Shown one piece after another: positions 50,163 to 57,641 of a stretch of DNA of 64,000 bases. The notes below the pieces were generated by a model, which was not told the origin of the DNA, did no database searches, and saw only the letters and a program-made list of their open reading frames with translations. Source of the stretch: Dyella sp. S184 (GTDB lineage Bacteria > Pseudomonadota > Gammaproteobacteria > Xanthomonadales > Rhodanobacteraceae); assembly GCF_009766065.1 (NCBI RefSeq), contig NZ_LMUE01000002.1, forward strand, positions 183,599-247,598. Direction: 5' to 3'. The position numbers and the translations under genes are program-made. Position 1 is the stretch's first letter, and each line of letters starts with the position of its first letter.

Positions 50163-50281
50163 TTTTTCACGAAACTCTTAGCCAGCCGCATCAGATCGCG
50201 AAAAATGATCGCAGGGATGGCTAGTGCAAGAAGCAGGCTATCTAAGAACCCTTCTCTGGCTGCGAGAAGTAACTTACTCAT
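50159..50281 (-). CDS. 40-residue hydrophobic peptide (IS passenger)
   Basis: ATG 50281 overlaps the stop of the upstream membrane-protein gene (ATGAGTAA). The peptide is MSKLLLAAREGFLDSLLLAL followed by AIPAIIFRDLMRLAKSFVKN: one hydrophobic helix with cationic ends. This layout recalls small toxic or regulatory membrane peptides, but no homologue is named. It ends a few bases past the transposase stop, in opposite orientation. Confidence 0.5.
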   Translation of the reverse strand: MSKLLLAAREGFLDSLLLALAIPAIIFRDLMRLAKSFVKN

Positions 50282-50576
50282 GTCGGTTCTCCCAGATTTC
50301 CATCCCGAAGCGAATTGTTCCAAGGATGAGGACGACAGAACACAGAGCCACATCCACATAGATCAACCATATCTCAACGTGCGTGATGATATCGAGCACG
50401 TTTTGGGGAAATTTGTGGAAGCCATCAAGGCCGCTGACTGCGTAGGAAACAACCCAAACAAGAAGTATGAACACAACAAAGATCAAAGCTGTTCCGGCAA
50501 GATGCCCGACGAGCTTTAATAGCGATCCCCAGAAATTGCTGGGCGCGCTACTTCGGAAGCGCACCGATCGTCCCAT
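50274..50576 (-). CDS. Two-helix membrane protein (IS passenger)
   Basis: 100 residues from ATG 50576, inside the element (an in-frame reading beyond 50658 would leave it). Two membrane helices are evident: LVGHLAGTALIFVVFILLVW and IWLIYVDVALCSVVLILG, joined by a loop with DGFHKFPQNVLDIITHVE. It is coupled by overlap to the 40-residue peptide gene. No function is known. Confidence 0.6.
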   Translation of the reverse strand: MGRSVRFRSSAPSNFWGSLLKLVGHLAGTALIFVVFILLVWVVSYAVSGLDGFHKFPQNVLDIITHVEIWLIYVDVALCSVVLILGTIRFGMEIWENRHE

Positions 50577-50658
50577 GATGAACAAGGAAGTCTCCCCCTG
50601 ACTATTCCTTGCTGGCACTGTACCCGCATCGGCCATCATTTCAAACTGAGACACTACC

Positions 50659-50783
50659 GGAAAAACGAGCGGAGCGTGACACACCCCTTTATGTTCCACT
50701 ATGAGGGGGTAAGCACATTCCAGCCGTCAAGTTCAGATGGCCAAACACTACAAAGAAGAACGCCCCGCACAGGGCGGGCATTC
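50659..50783 (-). repeat. Right fragment of the Rhs-associated repeat, copy A
   Basis: Matches copy B (58178-58299) over about 120 bp, including CCCTTTATGTTCCACTATG, GTAAGCACATTCCAGCCGTC, GATGGCCAAAC and CAAAGAAGAACGCC. It holds a hairpin with minus-strand T-rich tail, so it doubles as terminator of the tip-3 unit. The IS split it from its left end (48151-48169). Confidence 0.8.
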
Positions 50784-50822
50784 TATCCAGTCATCCACAG
50801 AAGCTAGCTTCGGCTAGGGCGA

Positions 50823-51224
50823 TCAGGCATTTTGGCGTGTGGCTGCGGTTAAGCGTGCATAACTCCGCCACCAAGACCAGATAAACATGGTCAGTGCGAA
50901 GACGTTCAGGCCAATTTGCGCACTACCAAAACCTGCGCTCACTATGAAGTTGAGGCCGAGCGTGAAGGAAAATTGAAGTAAGGGGCTGACAACGTGGAAA
51001 AGTTGGATAGCGAAAAACAGAAGTCCGCCATAAATGCCCCACCTTTGCCTCTGGAGCGAACCCACAGCCGAAACAATGCCGAGTGCGGCGAGGGCAATGT
51101 TGGTGCATAGAAAGGTAGTCGTAGAACTGGTGCTCACGAAGGTGGAATACACCCAAGCGAGACCAATGAGACTGTGAACAGTTTGAATGCCTGCGATAAC
51201 CTTATCTTGTCTTGTCAGTAGCAT
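50823..51224 (-). CDS. Four-helix membrane protein, candidate immunity gene near tip 3
   Basis: 133 residues from ATG 51224 (AGGATAGGC upstream). Four hydrophobic segments alternate with short loops: VHSLIGLAWVYSTFV, FLCTNIALAALGIVSAVG, IYGGLLFFAIQLFHVVSPLL, and IGLNVFALTMFIWSWW. It has no recognised family. It is 28 bp downstream of another tip-3 candidate immunity gene and directly before the repeat that ends the unit. A membrane immunity role is a guess from position. Confidence 0.6.
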   Translation of the reverse strand: MLLTRQDKVIAGIQTVHSLIGLAWVYSTFVSTSSTTTFLCTNIALAALGIVSAVGSLQRQRWGIYGGLLFFAIQLFHVVSPLLQFSFTLGLNFIVSAGFGSAQIGLNVFALTMFIWSWWRSYARLTAATRQNA

Positions 51225-51252
51225 AGCCTGCCTATCCTTGTACGTAGTTGGC

Positions 51253-51732
51253 CTAACGCCCACCAGCACAATATGCGTTGTCATTTGGGGATCTAGTCCA
51301 CACCACCCCCAAGTAGTACATCGTTGACTCACCTCCTCTTGCTGCATCGATAGTCAAACTTCTATCGGCCTTGCAGAACCTGATCGTTGACTCTGCTCCA
51401 TGTGCTTCACTCGAACCTTTCAGCGTCCAGCCATGATGAGGAAGCTCATTTTCGTAGTAAGTAAGCAGCGCGCTGACAGGGGACGTAGCGCGAAAATGCC
51501 TTGCAACACCGACTGCACCACCACGATTGAACGTGGTTAATTGGTCGATAGGGACGTCCCCCGACGGCACCGGAATAGCAGAAAAATCATCACGCAAGAT
51601 CGACATCGAGGGCTGTCCCGGCAAGGGTCGAGCATCGTTCCTTTCGAGTACTTTGCCACCCAAAAAAATTAGCCCAATCACTACAGCAAAGTAAATTAGG
51701 TTGGCCGACTTCGCTGAAATGATGCTCATCAT
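51253..51732 (-). CDS. Membrane-anchored protein, candidate immunity gene of tip 3
   Basis: 159 residues from ATG 51732, which overlaps the stop of the Rhs tip-3 gene (TGATG), a coupling usual for toxin and immunity genes. One N-terminal membrane helix (LIYFAVVIGLIFLGGKVL) anchors a periplasmic domain with VPIDQLTTFNRGGAVGVARHF, LLTYYENELPHHGWTLKG and CKADRSLTIDA. The latter blocks recall small proteins that follow lipase or pore-type Rhs tips, but no family is assigned. Confidence 0.65.
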   Translation of the reverse strand: MMSIISAKSANLIYFAVVIGLIFLGGKVLERNDARPLPGQPSMSILRDDFSAIPVPSGDVPIDQLTTFNRGGAVGVARHFRATSPVSALLTYYENELPHHGWTLKGSSEAHGAESTIRFCKADRSLTIDAARGGESTMYYLGVVWTRSPNDNAYCAGGR

Positions 51733-52412
51733 CACCACCCATGCCCGAGCGTGCCTTGTTGGTCAGAGTATGTTGAAGCTCCCGATACCCCACCAAACCC
51801 AAAACCTGTTTCGACGGCAGTGCCCGTGGAATTAGTAGCAATAGCGCCACCCACAATATCGTAATACCCAAATTCCTTTGTCCAACCTCTAACAAAATCG
51901 TCAACATCGGCGCTGGTATGGCACGGTTTAAGCAAATTTCCGGCTGCGATTGAGAACCCCCAATTTTTACCGCTCGCAATCGATTTCGGCGTGCCAAACG
52001 TAAAGCCTGCCGTACCGAACAAACTACCATCCCTGGTCAACGTGTATCCAAATGTAAAAATGGAGGGAATGGTCACGTTCGCCGTGACGTAATCTGGTGC
52101 GAACTGTTCACCGAGCTGCATACATCCCTGCGCACTCATACCAGCGCACAGGTCTGTATCTGCCCTAAGCCCGAACCGATCTGTGTGGCTCAGCGGATCA
52201 TTGCCGACATAGGCATAAGTCGATATGCCGCCAGCAAGTCCGGTCGGATCACTTTGCAGATACCGTCCCAGCGCTGGCTCATAGTTCCGGAAGCCGTTGT
52301 ACACCGTCCCTGTCTCGGCGTCGTAGTACTGGCCCGGGAACCGAAGATTCAGCACGTAGCCCGTCGTCGACGTCGGCTGTTGCTCCCCAAACGGATTGCC
52401 CTGATAACCCCA
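51732..52412 (-). CDS. Displaced Rhs C-terminal fragment with tip 3
   Basis: The reading frame begins without a proper start: homology to the full rhs gene starts at WGYQGNPFGEQQPTS (52412) and runs through YYDAETGTVYNGFRNYEPA and GRYLQSDPTGLAGGISTYAY. The unique tip of about 144 residues follows PLSHTDRFGL. It is rich in Gly, Thr and Phe (FTFGYTLTRDGSLFGTAGFT, VGGAIATNSTG, GFGFGGVSG) and has four Cys. It looks like a secreted beta-rich or membrane-active toxin, but no activity is recognised. The frame stays open upstream into palindrome 52585-52609. Confidence 0.75.
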   Translation of the reverse strand, partial: WGYQGNPFGEQQPTSTTGYVLNLRFPGQYYDAETGTVYNGFRNYEPALGRYLQSDPTGLAGGISTYAYVGNDPLSHTDRFGLRADTDLCAGMSAQGCMQLGEQFAPDYVTANVTIPSIFTFGYTLTRDGSLFGTAGFTFGTPKSIASGKNWGFSIAAGNLLKPCHTSADVDDFVRGWTKEFGYYDIVGGAIATNSTGTAVETGFGFGGVSGASTYSDQQGTLGHGW

Positions 52413-52584
52413 TACAGTGGCCCCTGACGCGAGTTCGTCGTACCGGAGGTCGGTTTCCCTAGGCGTAGTGCGGGTTAGCGAGCGGCTGACGAAGACACCT
52501 TCTCCCTGTTCGGTGCGATTTTTCCCTAGACGCGAGTTTCCGTGGCGCAGCGCACGCGCGCAAGTGACGGTGCAACAGGCTGGC

Positions 52585-52609
52585 CAAAATTGCGACTGTC
52601 GCAATTTTG
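52585..52609. repeat. 25-bp palindrome, left outer copy
   Basis: Arms CAAAATTGCGAC and GTCGCAATTTTG around a central T. Identical in all 25 positions to the copy at 57610-57634. Confidence 0.85.
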
Positions 52610-52640
52610 AAGCTCGATGAGACGTTCCTGATCGAGGACC

Positions 52641-52664
52641 ATAATTGCGACTGTCGCAATTTTG
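52641..52664. repeat. Palindrome, left inner copy
   Basis: Core AATTGCGAC-T-GTCGCAATT with ATA on the left and TTG on the right, 17 bp beyond the recombinase stop. The two left copies are 55 bp apart centre to centre. Confidence 0.8.
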
Positions 52665-52680
52665 GTGCGCGAAGAGACCT

Positions 52681-53703
52681 TCAGCCGATCGGTTCGCCGT
52701 CGATGGCTACCCGCTCGGTACGGGCCAGTTTCGCCGGGTGGGTCGCCGCGTGGATCTTCTGCAACTTGTCGATCGAGACGTGCGTGTAGATCTCTGTCGT
52801 CGCCAGGTTGGTGTGACCGAGCAGTGCCTGGATGTAGCGGATGTCGGCCCCGTTCTCCAGCATGTGCGTGGCACAGGCATGCCGGAAGAGATGCGTGGCG
52901 CCGGGCCGATGGATGCCGGCCGCCTCCATGTAGCCCTTCACCTTGTGGTGCAGCGAGTCAGGCAACATCGGTTCCCCGAGGTCGCTGATAAACAGCGCTA
53001 GCGTGTCGACCGGCATGAGCATCGGGCGTGCTTCGACCAGATACTTCGTCACCCATGCCGCCGCACGATCGCCCAGCGGCACGACCCGATCCTTACGCCC
53101 CTTCCCTTCGCGCACGAAGACCAAGCCGCGTCTAAGGTCGATGTCGTAAATCGCCAGCGTCGTCACCTCCATGCGCCGCAGCCCGGTGGAGTACAGCAGT
53201 TCCAGCATCGCTCGATCGCGCAGGCCCGGTGCGTTGACCGGCACCGCCTCACGCAGGATCGCCTCGATGTCCTCCACTGACAGCAGCGTGCGGGGCAAGC
53301 GTTTGGGTAGCTTGGGCAGTATCAGTTCGGACGCGGGGTTGTAGAGGACGTGGCGCTCGCGCGTCAGCCACTTAAAAAAGGTCTTCAGCGGGGCGAGGCA
53401 ACCGTGCTGACTGCCCAGCGTCATCGGTTGTCCATCCGGTTTGCGGTAGTAAAACAAGCTCTTCTGATACCGCTCCAGCATCGGCGGCGTGATGGCGCGC
53501 GGATCGTCCAGGTGCCGCTCGGCGCACCAGGTGATGAAGCGACGCAGCGCGCTGCGCCGGGAGCGCACGGTCTCCGCGCTGTAGCTGTGCGTGAGCAGCC
53601 ATTCCAGGTGCGCGTGCATATAGCGTGTCAGTGGATGCGACGCCAGAGGATCGATCGGCAGCGTGACGGGTTTACCACCGGAGGCGACGCGCTTGCGGCC
53701 CAT
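52681..53703 (-). CDS. Tyrosine recombinase (XerC/D-like)
   Basis: 340 residues. An N-terminal SAM-like core-binding domain (about 25-125: YMHAHLEWLLTHSYSAETV, RSRRSALRRFITWCAE) precedes the catalytic domain with Arg in YSTGLRRMEVTTL, Lys in GKGRKDRVVPLG, HLFRHACATHML (HxxR), LLGHTNLATTEIYTHV (His and the nucleophile Tyr). All six catalytic positions are present. It lies in the same direction as the primase gene, one base from its stop, and beside two palindromes that may be its sites. Confidence 0.92.
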   Translation of the reverse strand: MGRKRVASGGKPVTLPIDPLASHPLTRYMHAHLEWLLTHSYSAETVRSRRSALRRFITWCAERHLDDPRAITPPMLERYQKSLFYYRKPDGQPMTLGSQHGCLAPLKTFFKWLTRERHVLYNPASELILPKLPKRLPRTLLSVEDIEAILREAVPVNAPGLRDRAMLELLYSTGLRRMEVTTLAIYDIDLRRGLVFVREGKGRKDRVVPLGDRAAAWVTKYLVEARPMLMPVDTLALFISDLGEPMLPDSLHHKVKGYMEAAGIHRPGATHLFRHACATHMLENGADIRYIQALLGHTNLATTEIYTHVSIDKLQKIHAATHPAKLARTERVAIDGEPIG

Positions 53704-53704
53704 G

Positions 53705-56700
53705 TCAGGCGACGCGCGAGGATGAGGCGTACGACGGCACGACCGACGGGCTCAGGACGTGCGTTTGCCGTGGCGGGATCGACGGATGCGCAGCAGGCGT
53801 TGCCACGCTTGGATTAGCCGGCGTTTCCACCGACCGTGAAGCGGCCGCGTTGATGCCGCGAGCCGGCCGCGATGACCCCGCGTTCTCGCTCTCGGCCCCC
53901 CGCGAAGTGGCCATCGTAGCCACATCGATCAGACCTGACAGGTACGGCGCTGCACCACCGTCGCCGTCATACAGCAGCTCATACACGAAGCTCTGCCCGC
54001 GACTGCCGCGATGGACGAGCAGGTATTCCATCGCCACCAGTCGTTCCAGATGCACCCGCAGCTGCGTGTCGCCCCACGCCGTGGTGTCACGCACCTCCCG
54101 CCGGCTGAAGCGCACCTCGCTGCGCGGGAGCGCATCGGTGTGCATCCGCGTGGCCACCATCGTGCACAGCGCACGCAGCAGACCGCGGGTCTGGGGTGGC
54201 AGCTCGTCCAGGCTGCGCCCGAGCATGTCGTGCGCGAGCGCATTGGCCTGCGCGAGGTCGGCCAGCGTCACCTCGACGTACTCGATGTCCTTGCCACGAT
54301 GCGTCGTGTGTTGGATCGGTCGCTGGTACTGATGCAGCAGCGCGATCGTATCGATCAGCGTGAGGTACTTTTCATGATCGCGTCGCGTGCGCGTGCGATC
54401 GTCCATAAAGGTCAGTTGATCGGCGTACGGATTGACCACGGCCAGCGGACGCAACAACCGCTGTGCATTCTGCTGACGGGTGCACAGGTGCTCGCGTTCT
54501 TCGCGAGCCAGCAGGCCATCGAGCGTTCGACGGGTGCGCTGCCGGCGATGGATCGCCTGGGTCTGTTCGCGTCCCTCGTCCACGCTCAACACCAGACAAC
54601 GATTCAACAGTTCTTCGTCGATCTCGATGGCGGTGGTGGTCAGGAAGATCATCACCGGACCTTCCACGCGATACTCCTGCGTGACCAGGTTGCCGGTCGC
54701 CGGATCTTTGCCGGTGCTGGCAATCGTCAGCTCGCCCTCGGACTGCAACAGCTTCAAGGCGTACGCCGCACGGCGCACGCCTTCTTCCTCGGCGATCGCG
54801 AGGATCTTGTGCTTGAGCTGGGTCTGGCCGAGGTAATACAAACTCTGTCCGGTCATCGCCGAGTAGCGGAAGCGTTCTTCCTCCGGCATAAAGGCCAGCA
54901 CCGCTTCCATCAGCGAGGATTTGCCGGCCGCCGTCGAGCTTTGCACCACCACCGCCAGGGGCGCGGCGAGCTTGCGCGAGACCGCCGCCAGATACCCGAT
55001 CAGCTTGTTGGTGCGCTCGCCGACCACGCCGCACGCCTCGAAGTCGGCAAGGATCTGTTCCAAGAGGTTCGGCGATTTGAGGAGCGCGAGCGCGGCGTCG
55101 CGCTCGTCGTCGCTCAGCGTCACCGCTGCCGGGGCCACCGGCTCCAGTGCTTTGCGGATCTGTGCATCCTGCACCGTTTCCAGCTGCAGCAACAGGCGGC
55201 CGAGATCCGCTTGCATCACGCCTTCGGCCACGCCCAGCGCAACCGCCGCCTGTGTGGCGTAACTGGTGCGCGCACGCGCCCCATAGAGGTCCAGTGTGTC
55301 GACGTAAAACGCCTCGCTACGCGAGACGAGCAGATTCACCTTCAAGGTGTCGGGGCTGAGATTGCGCGACAGACCCCGCACGCGATAACGACGCTCGCCG
55401 AGCGTCAACACTACTTCGCTGTCGCTCACTTCGGCGGCGATCGGTGCGGGCACCGATGGCAGCGGTGACGCGGGCAGCGCCGGTTCCGGCGGTGCAGCCG
55501 GTGGTGCGGTTTCCACCGCAACAGCGGCGACTAAAGAAGACGCATCGAGCACGATCGACGGTGAGGCATCGTGCAGCATCACGCATTCGTTTTCCGGCCG
55601 TGCCGGCGGCTGGCCTTCGCCCAACCAGAGGGCTTTGCGGATCACCAGGCCGAGCGATTTCGTCGCCGGTTGCACAGCCAGTGCGTACGCATTGGCGTCC
55701 ATCCCTTTGGGAAAGGGGATGCGGTAACACGCGATGCCGACGGCTATGAGTTGCGTGGCCAGCTTCTCGGCGGCGGCATCACCCGCCGCATCACGGTCGT
55801 ACGCGATCAGCACGCGCTCGGTGCCGTACTGCTGGAAGGCCGCCAAGTGATCGGCGGTGAAGCCTTCCACACCGTAGGCGGCAGTGACGTTGCGATAGCC
55901 GGCACACCAGAAGGTCATCGCATCGATCAACGCTTCGCACAGGATGATTTCGGGACTGCTGGCCACGGCCTCGACGTTCCACAGGCCGCGATGCGGTCCG
56001 GGTAGATACAGATGCAGCGGTGTGCCGGTGCGCAGGTTGGGCGTGATCTTGCGGCCGTAGATTTCGGTGATGTCGCCGTGCGCATCAAGCACCGGGATCA
56101 CCAGCGAGCCATTAAAGTGTTCGTGACCGGAGTCGCGCACCAGACCCAGCGTCTGCAGGCGGGTGCGGATGTCGGCGCCGGCCTTGCGATTCTTGTCCGG
56201 CAATCGCAGGCCCAGCGTGCGATTAGCAAAGCCCAGTCGGAAGCGCTCGATCAGCTCCGGGTGGTTGAGACCGCGCGACTGCAGATAGGCCAGGGCCTCG
56301 GGACTCTGCATCAGCGTGTCGTGGTAATAGCCGATCACCTGACGCAGCAGCGCGCGATCGTCCGCATCCGACGAGACCGGCGCCGGCAGCTTCGGCACGC
56401 TCGACGAGCGCACCACGCGGTCGAGTGGCGATGTCGACGGCAAACCTTCGCGCAACAGTTCCACCGCATGCCGGAAGCTCACGCCCTCGGCCTTCATCAC
56501 CCAGTCGATCGCCGTGCCGCCGATCTGACACGCACCCAGGCAGTGCCACAGGTTCTTCGCCGGCGACACCACTAGCGAGGGTGTCTTGTCCTCGTGGAAC
56601 GGGCAGCGGCCGATCCAGTCGGCGCCGTGACGGGTCAGCGCGATACCGCGGGCTTCCACCAGGCGCTGCACCGACACGTCCGCTTTCAGCCGCTCGATTT

Positions 56701-56722
56701 CGCTCTCGGGGATACGGGCCAT
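53705..56722 (-). CDS. CHC2 zinc-finger/TOPRIM primase with ATPase-like C-terminal half
   Basis: 1005 residues from ATG 56722 (MARIPESEIERLKADVSVQ). The DnaG-type zinc finger CPFHEDKTPSLVV ... WHCLGACQIGG is near residues 40-75, with the TOPRIM metal site EALIDAMTF and AYDRDAAGDAAAEKL around 240-310. The second half has a P-loop-like STAAGKSSLMEAVLAF and the acidic IAEEEGVRR, as in helicase-type primases of mobile elements, and a winged-helix segment near 880-960. A low-complexity tail ends it. It is likely the replication protein of the element. Confidence 0.88.
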   Translation of the reverse strand: MARIPESEIERLKADVSVQRLVEARGIALTRHGADWIGRCPFHEDKTPSLVVSPAKNLWHCLGACQIGGTAIDWVMKAEGVSFRHAVELLREGLPSTSPLDRVVRSSSVPKLPAPVSSDADDRALLRQVIGYYHDTLMQSPEALAYLQSRGLNHPELIERFRLGFANRTLGLRLPDKNRKAGADIRTRLQTLGLVRDSGHEHFNGSLVIPVLDAHGDITEIYGRKITPNLRTGTPLHLYLPGPHRGLWNVEAVASSPEIILCEALIDAMTFWCAGYRNVTAAYGVEGFTADHLAAFQQYGTERVLIAYDRDAAGDAAAEKLATQLIAVGIACYRIPFPKGMDANAYALAVQPATKSLGLVIRKALWLGEGQPPARPENECVMLHDASPSIVLDASSLVAAVAVETAPPAAPPEPALPASPLPSVPAPIAAEVSDSEVVLTLGERRYRVRGLSRNLSPDTLKVNLLVSRSEAFYVDTLDLYGARARTSYATQAAVALGVAEGVMQADLGRLLLQLETVQDAQIRKALEPVAPAAVTLSDDERDAALALLKSPNLLEQILADFEACGVVGERTNKLIGYLAAVSRKLAAPLAVVVQSSTAAGKSSLMEAVLAFMPEEERFRYSAMTGQSLYYLGQTQLKHKILAIAEEEGVRRAAYALKLLQSEGELTIASTGKDPATGNLVTQEYRVEGPVMIFLTTTAIEIDEELLNRCLVLSVDEGREQTQAIHRRQRTRRTLDGLLAREEREHLCTRQQNAQRLLRPLAVVNPYADQLTFMDDRTRTRRDHEKYLTLIDTIALLHQYQRPIQHTTHRGKDIEYVEVTLADLAQANALAHDMLGRSLDELPPQTRGLLRALCTMVATRMHTDALPRSEVRFSRREVRDTTAWGDTQLRVHLERLVAMEYLLVHRGSRGQSFVYELLYDGDGGAAPYLSGLIDVATMATSRGAESENAGSSRPARGINAAASRSVETPANPSVATPAAHPSIPPRQTHVLSPSVVPSYASSSRVA

Positions 56723-56784
56723 AAAACGGGTCTCCGGGCAAAAACCTGTCAAGGGGGTAAAGCAAAAAATAACTGGATTGATGT

Positions 56785-56803
56785 TTACCCCATTACGGGG
56801 TAA
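56785..56803. promoter_or_regulatory. Palindromic operator candidate between primase and XRE genes
   Basis: TTACCCC-ATTAC-GGGGTAA, perfect seven-base arms. A further half-site, GGGGGTAA, lies at about 56753-56760. It sits in the divergent promoter and is a likely binding site of the XRE protein. Confidence 0.6.
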
Positions 56804-56838
56804 TGTCAACCTCATTCTTGCATCACGAGGACTACGCT

Positions 56839-57228
56839 TTGAAGCCAGCACAGTTCGATTGGATTGACCAGATGGCATCGGGCGATACCGCTTTCTTCAC
56901 CTTGCTCGGCAAGCGCGTCGCGCAGCTGCGGCAGGATCGTGGCGTGACGCAGCAGCAGTTGGCGGATACCTTGGGTATCGCCCAGCAAACCTTGGCCAAC
57001 TACGAGACAGGGCGCTCACGCCTACCTGCATCCATGCTGCCGACACTAGCCGATTTGTTCTGGGTTCCCGTGGATGTCCTACTGGGGCATAACGATCAGC
57101 GCACCAAGAAGCCCGGCCCCGTGCCCAAGTGGCAACAACAGATCGAGACGATTGCGCAGTTGCCCAAGCCCAAGCAGCGGCTGGTGACGCAGATGATTGA
57201 TGCGTTGTTGCAACAGGCGGCCCGCTAG
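56839..57228 (+). CDS. XRE-family helix-turn-helix regulator
   Basis: 129 residues from TTG 56839, chosen because GAGGA lies seven bases upstream; an in-frame ATG at 56803 overlaps the palindromic operator. The helix-turn-helix reads KRVAQLRQDRGVTQQQLADT LGIAQQTLANYETGRSRLPA in a Cro/C1-type five-helix fold, and VPVDVLLGHND follows. It is divergent from the primase gene and probably represses it and itself. Confidence 0.85.
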   Translation: MKPAQFDWIDQMASGDTAFFTLLGKRVAQLRQDRGVTQQQLADTLGIAQQTLANYETGRSRLPASMLPTLADLFWVPVDVLLGHNDQRTKKPGPVPKWQQQIETIAQLPKPKQRLVTQMIDALLQQAAR

Positions 57229-57274
57229 GCGGCTAAAAGATAACGATCTGGCAGCGCATCGCCGATCGCATAGC

Positions 57275-57322
57275 ACCGACCTCGCGGGCTGCCTCAAGCA
57301 GCTTGTGGGGTCGGTTTTTTTA
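57275..57322 (+). terminator. Terminator after the XRE gene
   Basis: Outer stem ACCGACC / GGTCGGT with inner hairpin GCTGC / GCAGC, followed by seven T. Confidence 0.85.
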
Positions 57323-57345
57323 TGGACTAAGAGAGGAGCACAGCC

Positions 57346-57597
57346 ATGGGCTACGGCTATTCGAAGACGATCACCAAGACACCGAGCGGTGCGTGGTCCT
57401 GGTCGGTGCTCGATCCTCACCAGCAGCGCCTCGCCAGCGGCACCGATACCAGTCAGGACGCCGCAGATCTCGCGGCTGTCGCCGCGCTGGCCAACCAGCT
57501 CGTGCTGGCCGGCGTGCTGCGCGACGACGGCGAGCCGATGTCGGGTTATTGGGATGTTGATAACGACAACACCGCAGCGTCGAACGTTGCTGACTAG
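57346..57597 (+). CDS. Small hypothetical protein of the element
   Basis: 83 residues, GAGAGGAG upstream. GYGYSKTITKTPSGAWSWSVLD then HQQRLASGTDTSQDAADLAA suggests a strand-strand-helix fold; VNLAN-type helix AALANQLVLAGVLRDDG follows and an acidic tail ends it. No family is named. It is the last gene before the right palindrome, 13 bp away. Confidence 0.6.
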   Translation: MGYGYSKTITKTPSGAWSWSVLDPHQQRLASGTDTSQDAADLAAVAALANQLVLAGVLRDDGEPMSGYWDVDNDNTAASNVAD

Positions 57598-57609
57598 GTA
57601 GACCCGGAC

Positions 57610-57634
57610 CAAAATTGCGACTGTCGCAATTTTG
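57610..57634. repeat. 25-bp palindrome, right copy
   Basis: Identical to 52585-52609. It is eight bases from the stop of the RHH gene on one side and 13 bases from the stop of the small gene on the other. Confidence 0.85.
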
Positions 57635-57641
57635 CCGCTGG

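Larger units (their letters stand above)
48170..50658 (+). mobile_element. 2,489-bp IS1-like element with passenger genes
   Basis: The ends are perfect 21-bp inverted repeats (48170-48190, GGTAGTGTCTCAGTTTG and four more; 50638-50658). They are flanked by a perfect 8-bp duplication, GGAAAAAC (48162-48169 and 50659-50666). The 8-bp duplication and the ends starting with GGT fit the IS1 family. Inside are a DDE transposase, two small plus-strand genes to its left (a KGG-motif protein and a winged-helix-like protein) and two overlapping minus-strand membrane-peptide genes to its right. The element is intact and probably inserted recently, into the rhs-associated repeat copy A. Confidence 0.88.
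52585..57634. mobile_element. About 5-kb recombinase/primase element bounded by identical palindromes
   Basis: The unit carries a tyrosine recombinase, a large primase/ATPase, an XRE regulator and a small unknown gene. The same 25-bp palindrome lies at 52585-52609 and at 57610-57634; a third, with slightly different flanks, is at 52641-52664 next to the recombinase gene. No duplication of flanking host sequence was found. The palindromes are the best candidates for recombination sites. The real left border could be either of the two left copies. Confidence 0.65.

Noticed and set aside
52585..52664. Spaced repeats as a CRISPR array
   Set aside because: Only two copies, both palindromic, with one spacer of about 30 bp and no cas genes.
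54011..55468. 485-codon plus-strand frame
   Set aside because: Antisense to the primase gene with no plausible product.
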